From contig CANHGC010000116.1 in the NCBI GenBank assembly GCA_947460045.1, positions 1-5,867 of the forward strand: a stretch of 5,867 nucleotides of DNA, in the 5' to 3' direction. Position 1 is the stretch's first letter. Each line of letters begins with the position of its first letter. This DNA is from Bacteroidota bacterium (GTDB lineage: Bacteria > Bacteroidota > Bacteroidia > NS11-12g > UBA955). The notes beneath the pieces are model-generated. The model saw only the letters and a program-made list of their open reading frames with translations. It did no database searches and was not told where the DNA came from. Positions 1-5,867 of the stretch are shown piece by piece. The translations under genes were made by a program, and so were the position numbers.

Positions 1-1427
1 ATACATCTATTTGTTTGAATATTAAACAATTAAAATTATTTAAAAAAGACAATAATGGGGTGTTTTGGGGCGTTGGTATTGCAAAAAATTCAGATCTTTT
101 TTTACCCACAATCAGTGGGCCCGGCAAACACATTGTATTCTACAAATCATCAGAAGGATGTGGCAATCAGGTCAGTATTACAGTAGATACTGTCCCAAAA
201 ATCGCATTTTCCTCCCCTACTTATTTCTGCAATAAGGATTCGTCTTTTGATTTGGTAGCTAACCCAATCGGAGGTTTATGGACTGGCACTGGCGTTCAAA
301 AAAATACATTGAATCCCAAATTGGCAAAGTCGGGAAATCATCGTTTATACTATTCGTTAAATGTAAATGCTTGTCCGGCCAAAGACAGCCTGCAGGTATA
401 TGTTGATTTACCCTTAAGTGTTCAAATTTCGCCAAGTATCGACAGTGCATGTTACGGTGATATACTCACTTTGGAAGCAACGGTGAACGGTGGTTTAATT
501 GCATATCATGAACTGAAATGGTCTCATGGGCAATTGGGTAATAAAACCTATTATACAGCCAAACAAACGGGTGAACTGATTGCAATTGCTCGTGATGGAT
601 GCTCAGACCCATCTATGGATACGGCGAGAATATTGGTACATCCACGAATTTGGAGCAAAACGCTCGTGAGTGATTCTGTATGTCGGGGACAGAAAGGTTG
701 GGCATACGTAACATTGGGCTATGGCAATCCGGTAAAGCGGAGTTGGTTTCACGACCCACAATACATGGGTGATACTTTGTTTGCGTTTGCAGATAACAGA
801 TATCGAGTGAATTTAACAGATCAAAATACGGGATGCATGGGTGATACCGTCATTGAAATCACTGGATACAAAGCCATCCAGGCTGGTTTTTCCATTCAAA
901 AACAAAACAACGAGAATTGCTTAACCCCTTTAGATGCCAATACGGTATTCTTCAATCAAAGTACAGGCGGAACTTCAGGAACATGGCATTGGGGCGATGG
1001 CACGTCAAATCCTTTTGTGCCCAACCAAAATGAAATCCACACATTTGCCGGTACTCAAAGTTCATACAAGTTGATGCTGTCGATTCGAAATGAAGGCAAT
1101 TGTACAGACACTGCCACTGAAAATATATGCTACAAGGATACGGTGATTTATTACCTCCCAACTGCGTTTACGCCCAATGGCGATGGAATCAATGATCGTT
1201 TGGATTGTGCGTTTTGGGGAACCTCTGAAATTCAGGTGAGAATCATAAATCGTTGGGGCGAAATTGTATTTGAATCAACAGAAAATAACATCACTTGGGA
1301 TGGCAATTACAATGGAAATCCATGTATGGAAGGTACCTATGCAATGGTCATTGAATTTAAAGGAAATAAGCAAGGCAAACGAATCGCCTATAGCGCTGTC
1401 ACTTTATTGCGCACGAAGTCGCAGTAA
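1..1427 (+). CDS. Secreted modular protein, Ig-like repeats + PKD + T9SS type B sorting domain (5' partial)
   Basis: This is the C-terminal part of an exported protein; the frame is open through the left edge, so the true start and signal peptide lie outside. TTG at 15 is not a credible start, because the preceding codons (Thr-Ser-Ile-Cys) already belong to the first repeat. Counting that TTG as residue 1, there are two G-x-W/F-x-G-x-G-[IV] Ig-like repeats (about 1-60 and 65-133), two further beta-rich modules (about 134-210 and 215-285), and a PKD-like domain (about 290-372) with WHWGDG at 324-329. The sorting domain follows (about 380-466), with PTAFTPNGDGIND at 382-394, NRWGE at 412-416, WDGNYNG at 428-434 and GTY at 440-442. 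In this family the C-terminal domain directs export by the type IX system and cell-surface attachment or release. The repeats suggest adhesion or a structural role, but no catalytic domain is visible, so function is unknown. Confidence 0.9.
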   Translation, partial: TSICLNIKQLKLFKKDNNGVFWGVGIAKNSDLFLPTISGPGKHIVFYKSSEGCGNQVSITVDTVPKIAFSSPTYFCNKDSSFDLVANPIGGLWTGTGVQKNTLNPKLAKSGNHRLYYSLNVNACPAKDSLQVYVDLPLSVQISPSIDSACYGDILTLEATVNGGLIAYHELKWSHGQLGNKTYYTAKQTGELIAIARDGCSDPSMDTARILVHPRIWSKTLVSDSVCRGQKGWAYVTLGYGNPVKRSWFHDPQYMGDTLFAFADNRYRVNLTDQNTGCMGDTVIEITGYKAIQAGFSIQKQNNENCLTPLDANTVFFNQSTGGTSGTWHWGDGTSNPFVPNQNEIHTFAGTQSSYKLMLSIRNEGNCTDTATENICYKDTVIYYLPTAFTPNGDGINDRLDCAFWGTSEIQVRIINRWGEIVFESTENNITWDGNYNGNPCMEGTYAMVIEFKGNKQGKRIAYSAVTLLRTKSQ

Positions 1428-1433
1428 TTGTCG

Positions 1434-1442
1434 AAATTTGCA
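1434..1442 (+). promoter_or_regulatory. Possible -7 element before the NFACT gene
   Basis: The 9-mer AAATTTGCA sits 2 nt before the ATG at 1445. The octamer GAAATTTG (1433-1440) matches the Bacteroidota -7 consensus TAnnTTTG except for its first base. No good -33 TTTG lies at the usual 19-21 nt; the nearest is ATTG at 1406-1409, 23 nt away and inside the upstream gene. The same 9-mer occurs just before the cystathionine beta-synthase start at the other end of the window. A transcript from here would be almost leaderless. Read-through from the upstream gene is an equally good explanation for expression. Confidence 0.25.
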
Positions 1443-1444
1443 TC

Positions 1445-2815
1445 ATGTTTAGCGCAAGTTGGGTTTTTGGTCTTTGGGGCGATGCATTGCGTGAGCAATT
1501 GTTGAATGGTTTTTTTGAAGGTGCGATTAGCTTCGACAAAGACACCCTGTATCTCAGATTTACGAGATTGGATGGCTCTCGATACACCCTTGAAGTGAAA
1601 TTCATCGATGGTCATATGTTCATTTTAACCAGTGACCGGATCTTCGATCAGAATGATTTAAAAAAAGGCATGGCGCAGTTCAAGGAGATTGAAAATGCAC
1701 AAATTATGGGTATCAAAAACGACCCAAATGATCGCTGGATTTGTATGGAATTATCTAACAACAATGAACTATGGCTGAAGGGTTTCGGAAAATTTGGCAA
1801 CGTATTACTTAGAAATAAAATCAACGATGAAACCATTTCTTTGTTTAGATTATCGTTAAAATCCGATTGGGAATTTAAATATCCGATTTTGAGCACGACC
1901 CAAACATCAGAGCTCATCGTCAAGGAACCTAAACCAGAGGAGCTTTCGGAATTACACATTAACAGTTGGCCGCTGAGCATCGATGACTTGGTCCAGGCAG
2001 AACTGCATTTCATGCGTGATTATTATTTTGAGCGCAACAAGATGCAATTGATAGATGGTTTAGAGAAGAAGATTAAGCATTATAAAAAAATCATCAGCGA
2101 ATCGCAAAGAAGGCTCAAAGACATTGAAACACGCAGAAGCAATAAAGAATTGGGCGATTTGATTTTGGCTCACTCCCACTCTCTTAAACCGGGTTTAACA
2201 AAAGCTTTGGTGACCGATTACTTCACCGACCAAAGAATTTGGATTAAGCTGAATCCAGATTTAAACGCCGCCGACAATGCCAAGAAGTATTACGGAAAAG
2301 CCAAAAACGAAGTGATTGAAGTCAAAAAATTGCTTGAACAATTAGAAACTACCGAGACCAATTTGAAGGATTTGGAATTGCAACTTACCGGAGCTCTCGC
2401 TTCAACCGATTTCAAATCCTTAAAATCATTTCAAAAGTTGGCGCCGCCAGTTAACAATCAGATCCAAGATACTTTACCCTATCGCCTGGTAGAATTTCAG
2501 GGATATCAGATTTGGGTGGGCAAAAACAACAAATCAAATGATCAGATGTTGAAATTGGCGCAGAAAAATGATATGTGGTTGCATGCAAAAGATGTTGCTG
2601 GATCACATGTTATCATCAAGAAAAAAGGCAGCATTTACCCTGATTCAGTCATTCAACATGCCGCACAGCTTGCCGCAAGAAATTCCAAGGCCAAAACCCA
2701 ATCCGTTGTACCAGTAATTGCTGTTTTGAGAAAATTTGTTTCTAAACCCAAAAATGCGGCTTTGGGAGAAGTGAGTGTTCAAAAAGAAGAAATCGTTGAC
2801 GCTTTTATAGCTTAA
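1445..2815 (+). CDS. NFACT-family (RqcH/Rqc2-like) ribosome quality control protein, compact form
   Basis: Proteins of this family bind the 50S subunit carrying a stalled peptidyl-tRNA; in characterised bacteria (RqcH) they recruit tRNA-Ala and add C-terminal alanine tails. The protein has 456 residues. A shortened NFACT-N region (about 1-150) holds the Asp-Arg pair (D96-R97), matching the DR dipeptide important in RqcH, followed by a GKFGNVLL segment like the family's GKxxNxxL. A charged helical, probably coiled-coil stretch spans about 185-320, with NAKKYYGKAKN at 278-288. The NFACT-R/DUF814 domain (about 345-456) has G353-x-x-I-x-VGKNN and DMWLHAKDVAGSHVII at 376-391. Only about 60 residues separate NFACT-N from the coil, leaving no room for the helix-hairpin-helix domain of the roughly 570-residue Firmicutes proteins. 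ATG 1445 suits the family's N-terminus and lies 17 nt after the upstream stop; no Shine-Dalgarno is present. Firmicutes names such as 'fibronectin-binding protein' should not be transferred. Confidence 0.88.
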   Translation: MFSASWVFGLWGDALREQLLNGFFEGAISFDKDTLYLRFTRLDGSRYTLEVKFIDGHMFILTSDRIFDQNDLKKGMAQFKEIENAQIMGIKNDPNDRWICMELSNNNELWLKGFGKFGNVLLRNKINDETISLFRLSLKSDWEFKYPILSTTQTSELIVKEPKPEELSELHINSWPLSIDDLVQAELHFMRDYYFERNKMQLIDGLEKKIKHYKKIISESQRRLKDIETRRSNKELGDLILAHSHSLKPGLTKALVTDYFTDQRIWIKLNPDLNAADNAKKYYGKAKNEVIEVKKLLEQLETTETNLKDLELQLTGALASTDFKSLKSFQKLAPPVNNQIQDTLPYRLVEFQGYQIWVGKNNKSNDQMLKLAQKNDMWLHAKDVAGSHVIIKKKGSIYPDSVIQHAAQLAARNSKAKTQSVVPVIAVLRKFVSKPKNAALGEVSVQKEEIVDAFIA

Positions 2816-2825
2816 TTGCGATCAA
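2796..2825 (-). terminator. Weak candidate terminator between the convergent genes
   Basis: An imperfect hairpin covers both stop codons. Arms TTGACGC (2796-2802) and GCG-A-TCAA (2818-2825) pair over 7 bp with one bulged A and a 15-nt loop. Read leftward, it is followed within a few bases by a pyrimidine-rich tract (TTTCTTCTTTTT, about 2782-2793), the order expected of an intrinsic terminator for the leftward operon. Read rightward there is no T-tract. The stem is short and the tract interrupted, so this is tentative. Confidence 0.25.
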
Positions 2826-3661
2826 TCAAACCCAGCATTGGTTGAATTTGCAGGTTTGTATTGACCTTTTTCATTTTTCTGAACCTGTGATCTTGTGAAT
2901 TGGGCATCGTGTTCGTAAAACAACCAAACCCCATTCTCTTCAAGCCAAGGTAAAATAGCCGCTTTTTCCTGCATGGTAACCAAGGGTTGTATGTCGTACC
3001 CGATGACATAATTAACCGGCACATGCGCAGCCGCAGGTATCAAATCGGCCATATACATCACCTTGAAATCCTCATGGTGAATGATGGGTGCGATCATACC
3101 AAAGGTGTGTCCATTGAATACTTTGATTTCTATTTTATCGGTGATAAAATCTCCCTCTTTCACAAAATTAACTTTGTTGTATTCCATCAACGGCAAAAAA
3201 TTCTCTGGCAAAAAAGAGGGTTTTTCGCGTGGATTTGGGTTGTTTGCGTGATCCCAGTGCTCTCGGGTTACGTGATACATCGCATTGGGAAAAGTAGGAA
3301 CCAACGCCCCCTCCAAATTGCGAGATACCGCGCCACCACAGTGATCGAAATGCAAATGAGTCAGCAATACATCTGTAATATCGACCAATTCGAAACCCAA
3401 AGACTCAATTGAACCTAGCAATGTGTCGTTGCCATTTAGGTCGTAATGACCAAAGAATTTATCGCTCTGCTTATTGCCAATGCCAGTATCAATCAAAATA
3501 CGACGCTCACCCACTTCCACCAGCAAGCAACGCATCGCCCAATTGCACATATTATTCTCATCGGCAGGTACCAATTTCTGCCAAATGGTTTTGGGTACAA
3601 CGCCAAACATTGCACCACCGTCTAACTTGAAATTACCCGTATTTACAATGTGGATTTTCAT
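2822..3661 (-). CDS. MBL-fold metallohydrolase of unknown substrate
   Basis: This is a 279-residue metallo-beta-lactamase-fold hydrolase, probably binding two zinc ions. The signature THLHFDH (101-107) supplies H102, H104, D106 and H107; H185 (in GHTFG), D206 (in MADL) and H251 (in YEHD) complete a full set of metal ligands, so it should be catalytically competent. ILIDTGIG at 55-62 is the usual MBL strand-loop. No signal peptide or membrane segment is visible, so it is probably cytoplasmic. The layout resembles the lactonase-like branch that includes N-acyl-homoserine lactonases, but nothing identifies the substrate, and MBL proteins also include thioesterases and other hydrolases. It is last in the leftward unit; its ATG follows the methionine aminopeptidase stop by 2 nt, so translation is likely coupled. 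Its TGA stop is 6 nt from the stop of the convergent NFACT gene. No Shine-Dalgarno is seen. Confidence 0.88.
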   Translation of the reverse strand: MKIHIVNTGNFKLDGGAMFGVVPKTIWQKLVPADENNMCNWAMRCLLVEVGERRILIDTGIGNKQSDKFFGHYDLNGNDTLLGSIESLGFELVDITDVLLTHLHFDHCGGAVSRNLEGALVPTFPNAMYHVTREHWDHANNPNPREKPSFLPENFLPLMEYNKVNFVKEGDFITDKIEIKVFNGHTFGMIAPIIHHEDFKVMYMADLIPAAAHVPVNYVIGYDIQPLVTMQEKAAILPWLEENGVWLFYEHDAQFTRSQVQKNEKGQYKPANSTNAGFD

Positions 3662-3663
3662 GG

Positions 3664-4431
3664 TTAAAATTCGTGATACACGTCGGTCAAAGCCTCATAA
3701 CCCGTTTCGGTTATCAAAATTGTGTGTTCAAATTGCGCACTGAGCTTGCCGTCGATGGTTCTGGCTGTCCATCCATCCTTGCGATCAACTTTCGACCTCG
3801 CCTTTCCTGCATTGATCATGGGTTCGATGGTGAAGATCATTCCGGGTTTTAATATCGGCCCTGTATTGGCATCCGCAATGTGAGCCACATCTGGCGCTTC
3901 ATGAAACTTGAGCCCAACGCCGTGACCGCAAAATTCATAAACCACTGAATATCCATGCTTTTGTGCATACTGAGCGATGTGATAACCAATATTATTCAAT
4001 CTATTACCAGGAAAGCATTGTTGCATGCCAACCTGTAAACACTGTTTTGTGGTTTCAACCAACTTCTTGGCGTAATCACTCACCTCTCCCACGTAATACA
4101 TTTTGCAAGTATCGCCATAGAAACCTTTCAATATGGTGGTAACATCGATGTTTACAATGTCGCCATGATCGAGAATTGTATCATTTGGCACGCCATGACA
4201 GATTACATCATTGGGCGATATACAGCAAGAGTGCTTGAACCCGCGATATCCTTTGGTGGCAGGAATGGCACCATGATCTCTCACGAATTCCTCACATTTT
4301 TTGTCGATATCGATGGTACTTGCCCCAGGAACAACAAATTGTTCAAGGTATTTGAGTGTTTCTGCCGCCAATTGAGCACTCTTTCGAATGCCTTCGATTT
4401 GTTCTGCTGTTTTAATTACAATGGATGACAC
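3664..4431 (-). CDS. map: Type I methionine aminopeptidase (GTG start)
   Basis: The enzyme removes the initiator methionine from nascent cytoplasmic proteins when the second residue is small. The 255 residues match the length of the short type Ia bacterial enzyme, with no N-terminal extension. All five metal ligands are visible: D96 (NIDVT), D107 (GDTCK), H170 (CGHGVG), E203 (TIEPM) and E235 (QFEHT). They sit at nearly the same positions as in the E. coli enzyme. The catalytic-pocket histidines H79 (ICHGVP) and H177 (FHEAP) are also present. The start is GTG (complement of 4429-4431): there is no ATG in frame near the N-terminus, and VIKTAEQIEGIR at 5-16 is where family members begin. The start lies 9 nt after the cystathionine beta-synthase stop, in the same reading frame, and there is no Shine-Dalgarno, so expression probably relies on coupling to the upstream gene. 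The MBL-fold gene follows 2 nt downstream. Confidence 0.97.
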   Translation of the reverse strand: MSSIVIKTAEQIEGIRKSAQLAAETLKYLEQFVVPGASTIDIDKKCEEFVRDHGAIPATKGYRGFKHSCCISPNDVICHGVPNDTILDHGDIVNIDVTTILKGFYGDTCKMYYVGEVSDYAKKLVETTKQCLQVGMQQCFPGNRLNNIGYHIAQYAQKHGYSVVYEFCGHGVGLKFHEAPDVAHIADANTGPILKPGMIFTIEPMINAGKARSKVDRKDGWTARTIDGKLSAQFEHTILITETGYEALTDVYHEF

Positions 4432-4440
4432 GAGAAAAAA

Positions 4441-5817
4441 TTAATTACCTTTAGAAATGGCTTGAATCAAATCTTGCTTTGTGATGATATGCCAATTGCC
4501 TCCCATATCCATCATGAGCACGGCAGCATTGGTTTTATTGATTTTTGACGATACTTCCTCGATGCTTGCCATGTGCGATACCACTGGATACGAGTTAACC
4601 ATGATTTCAGCCACAGGCCTCGACATTAAATCACGATTTTTCAATAATTCAGCGTAAAGGCTCGCATCTTCAATGGCCCCAACGAAGTTGTTGGCTTCAT
4701 CTTTTACGGGTAGTTGAGATACGGAATATTTTTGCATCAAAGCAATCACGTGTTCACATGTATCTGAAGTTTTCACTGATAACAAGGGCAATTGGGCATG
4801 ACCGGCAATCAAATCGAGTGCAGTGGTCAATGGTTTTGGAGCAATAAATCCCCTATCTCGCATCCAATCTTCATTGTACATTTTACCCAAATAGCGGGTG
4901 CCGTGGTCATGGAAAATTACAACCACCACATCGGTTGCTTTAAAACGATCTTTCATTTGCAACAGTCCGGCCATGGCTGATCCAGCGCTATTACCTGCAA
5001 AAATCCCTTCTTCTCGAGGAATTCTTCGCGTCATAACTGCAGCATCTTTATCGGTTACTTTCTCAAAATGATCGATAATGCTAAAATCCACGTTGGCTGG
5101 CAGGAAATCTTCACCAATGCCTTCTGTGATATAAGGGTAAATTTCGTTTTTGTCGAAAATGCCAGTTTCCTTGTATTTTTTGAAAACGGAACCAAACGTA
5201 TCAATTCCCAAAATCTGAATATTTGGATTTTGTTCTTTCAAGTATTTGCCCGTTCCACATATTGTACCTCCAGTGCCAACACCCACAACCAAATGGGTGA
5301 TTTTACCCGCCGTTTGGTCCCAAATTTCTGGTCCTGTTTGCTCGTAATGGGCTTTTGAATTGCTTAGATTATCGTATTGGTTGGGTTTCCAAGCATTCGG
5401 TATTTCATTGGCCAATCTCGTACTTACGCTGTAATAACTGCGGGGATCTTCCGGATCAACGTCGGTGGGACAAACGATGACTTCTGCGCCAAAGGCCTTT
5501 AACGCATCTACTTTCTCTTTGCTTTGTTTGTCGGTGGTGGTGAAAATACATCGATATCCTTTGATGACCGCAGCGATGGCCAATCCCATTCCCGTATTAC
5601 CACTGGTACCTTCGATGATTACGCCACCAGGCTTCAATGCTCCTGAAGCTTCAGCGTCCTCAATCATTTTGAGCGCCATCCGATCTTTGATGGAATTACC
5701 CGGGTTTGTGGTTTCCACTTTGGCATAAACCGTACATGGCAAATCCTTGGTGATGGAGTTAAGCTTTACCATTGGCGTGTTTCCAATGGTTTCTAAAATG
5801 TTTTGGTATACCCGCAT
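4441..5817 (-). CDS. Cystathionine beta-synthase-type PLP enzyme with C-terminal CBS-domain pair
   Basis: This is a 458-residue fold-type II PLP enzyme. K44 (in NPGNSIKDR, 38-46) should be the Schiff-base lysine; TSGNTG at 71-76 is the substrate/PLP loop, GTGGT at 181-185 holds the PLP phosphate, and S277 (in GNSAGS) should contact the pyridine nitrogen. The catalytic part runs to about 325, and its end (YNEDWMRDRGF, 314-324) matches the cystathionine beta-synthase layout. Two CBS domains follow (about 335-392 and 396-455), which in relatives bind adenosyl ligands and regulate activity. The N-terminal heme-binding extension of human CBS is absent. The family condenses serine with homocysteine to cystathionine; O-acetylserine/sulfide activity (cysteine synthase) cannot be excluded from sequence alone. 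The predicted location is cytoplasmic. It is first in a unit with methionine aminopeptidase and an MBL hydrolase. ATG at 5817 is the natural start, with IGNTPMVKL at 11-19; a candidate promoter lies directly upstream. Confidence 0.92.
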   Translation of the reverse strand: MRVYQNILETIGNTPMVKLNSITKDLPCTVYAKVETTNPGNSIKDRMALKMIEDAEASGALKPGGVIIEGTSGNTGMGLAIAAVIKGYRCIFTTTDKQSKEKVDALKAFGAEVIVCPTDVDPEDPRSYYSVSTRLANEIPNAWKPNQYDNLSNSKAHYEQTGPEIWDQTAGKITHLVVGVGTGGTICGTGKYLKEQNPNIQILGIDTFGSVFKKYKETGIFDKNEIYPYITEGIGEDFLPANVDFSIIDHFEKVTDKDAAVMTRRIPREEGIFAGNSAGSAMAGLLQMKDRFKATDVVVVIFHDHGTRYLGKMYNEDWMRDRGFIAPKPLTTALDLIAGHAQLPLLSVKTSDTCEHVIALMQKYSVSQLPVKDEANNFVGAIEDASLYAELLKNRDLMSRPVAEIMVNSYPVVSHMASIEEVSSKINKTNAAVLMMDMGGNWHIITKQDLIQAISKGN

Positions 5818-5824
5818 ACTACTG

Positions 5825-5857
5825 CAAATTTACTTTTGAAAGTGCGCTTTTTTCGAA
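5825..5857 (-). promoter_or_regulatory. Candidate Bacteroidota-type promoter for the leftward operon
   Basis: On the minus strand TAAATTTG (complement of 5825-5832) is an exact match to the TAnnTTTG -7 element of the Bacteroidota major sigma factor. A weak -33 candidate, TTCG (complement of 5854-5857, one base off TTTG), lies 21 nt upstream, inside the usual 19-21 nt range. The element ends 7 nt before the ATG, so transcription would begin at or within a few bases of the start codon. The match to the -7 box is seen directly; promoter activity is inferred. Confidence 0.5.
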
Positions 5858-5867
5858 AAATCAGCAA

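Noticed and set aside
15..17. TTG as the start of the first gene
   Set aside because: The frame is open to the left edge and the codons before it already form the first cysteine of a repeat; a secreted T9SS protein would also need a signal peptide, which is not here.
1648..2013. 121-codon open frame antisense to the NFACT gene
   Set aside because: It lies wholly inside a conserved protein on the opposite strand and its product shows no recognisable domain.
1445..2815. Fibronectin-binding adhesin
   Set aside because: That name comes from Firmicutes homologues; there is no signal peptide or sorting domain here, and the NFACT-N/coil/NFACT-R layout fits ribosome quality control.
2822..2850. Imperfect inverted repeat at the end of the MBL gene (TCAACC / GGGTTTGA)
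   Set aside because: The stem needs bulges, has no T-tract and lies in the conserved reading frame.
2987..3412. 141-codon rightward open frame within the MBL hydrolase gene
   Set aside because: It overlaps the metal-binding core coded on the other strand, and its translation looks like random composition rich in His, Arg and Ile.
2822..3661. Calling the hydrolase an AHL lactonase (quorum quenching)
   Set aside because: The metal ligands are shared by many MBL families; nothing in the sequence fixes the substrate and no quorum-sensing genes are nearby.
4441..5817. Plain cysteine synthase (CysK/CysM)
   Set aside because: The C-terminal CBS-domain pair and the linker ending in NEDWMRDRGF favour the cystathionine beta-synthase type, though activity is not proven.
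5849..5860. 12-bp palindrome TTTTTCGAAAAA as an operator
   Set aside because: It overlaps the weak -33 region, but simple A/T arms around CG are expected by chance in AT-rich intergenic DNA and there is no second copy in the window.

Overview
The window looks like chromosomal DNA from a member of the Bacteroidota. Three things point there. The first gene ends in a type B (CHU_C / 'gliding motility-associated') sorting domain of the type IX secretion system. None of the four visible starts has a Shine-Dalgarno sequence. A TAnnTTTG-type -7 promoter element lies upstream of the leftward operon. The genus cannot be told from the sequence. The window is almost fully coding, with no RNA gene, mobile element, CRISPR array or obvious foreign DNA.

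Right-pointing half (1-2815): the 3' part of a large secreted, modular surface protein with Ig-like repeats, a PKD domain and the T9SS sorting domain, cut by the left edge. After a 17-nt gap comes a compact NFACT-family protein, a bacterial relative of RqcH/Rqc2/NEMF that acts in ribosome-associated quality control.

Left-pointing half (5817-2822): a tight three-gene unit, transcribed leftward in the order cystathionine beta-synthase-type enzyme with a C-terminal CBS-domain pair, type I methionine aminopeptidase with a GTG start, and an MBL-fold metallohydrolase. The gaps are only 9 and 2 nt, so these genes are probably one transcript from a promoter just right of 5817. The CBS-type enzyme and the aminopeptidase both touch methionine/sulfur metabolism or protein maturation. 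The hydrolase substrate is unknown, and a shared pathway is only an inference.

The two halves converge with 6 nt between stop codons, so any transcription terminator must overlap coding sequence. All five genes read as intact where visible. I see no clear new system. The points most worth a second look are the reduced NFACT protein, a shared 9-mer placed for near-leaderless transcription before two genes, and the regular cysteine pairs in the secreted protein.
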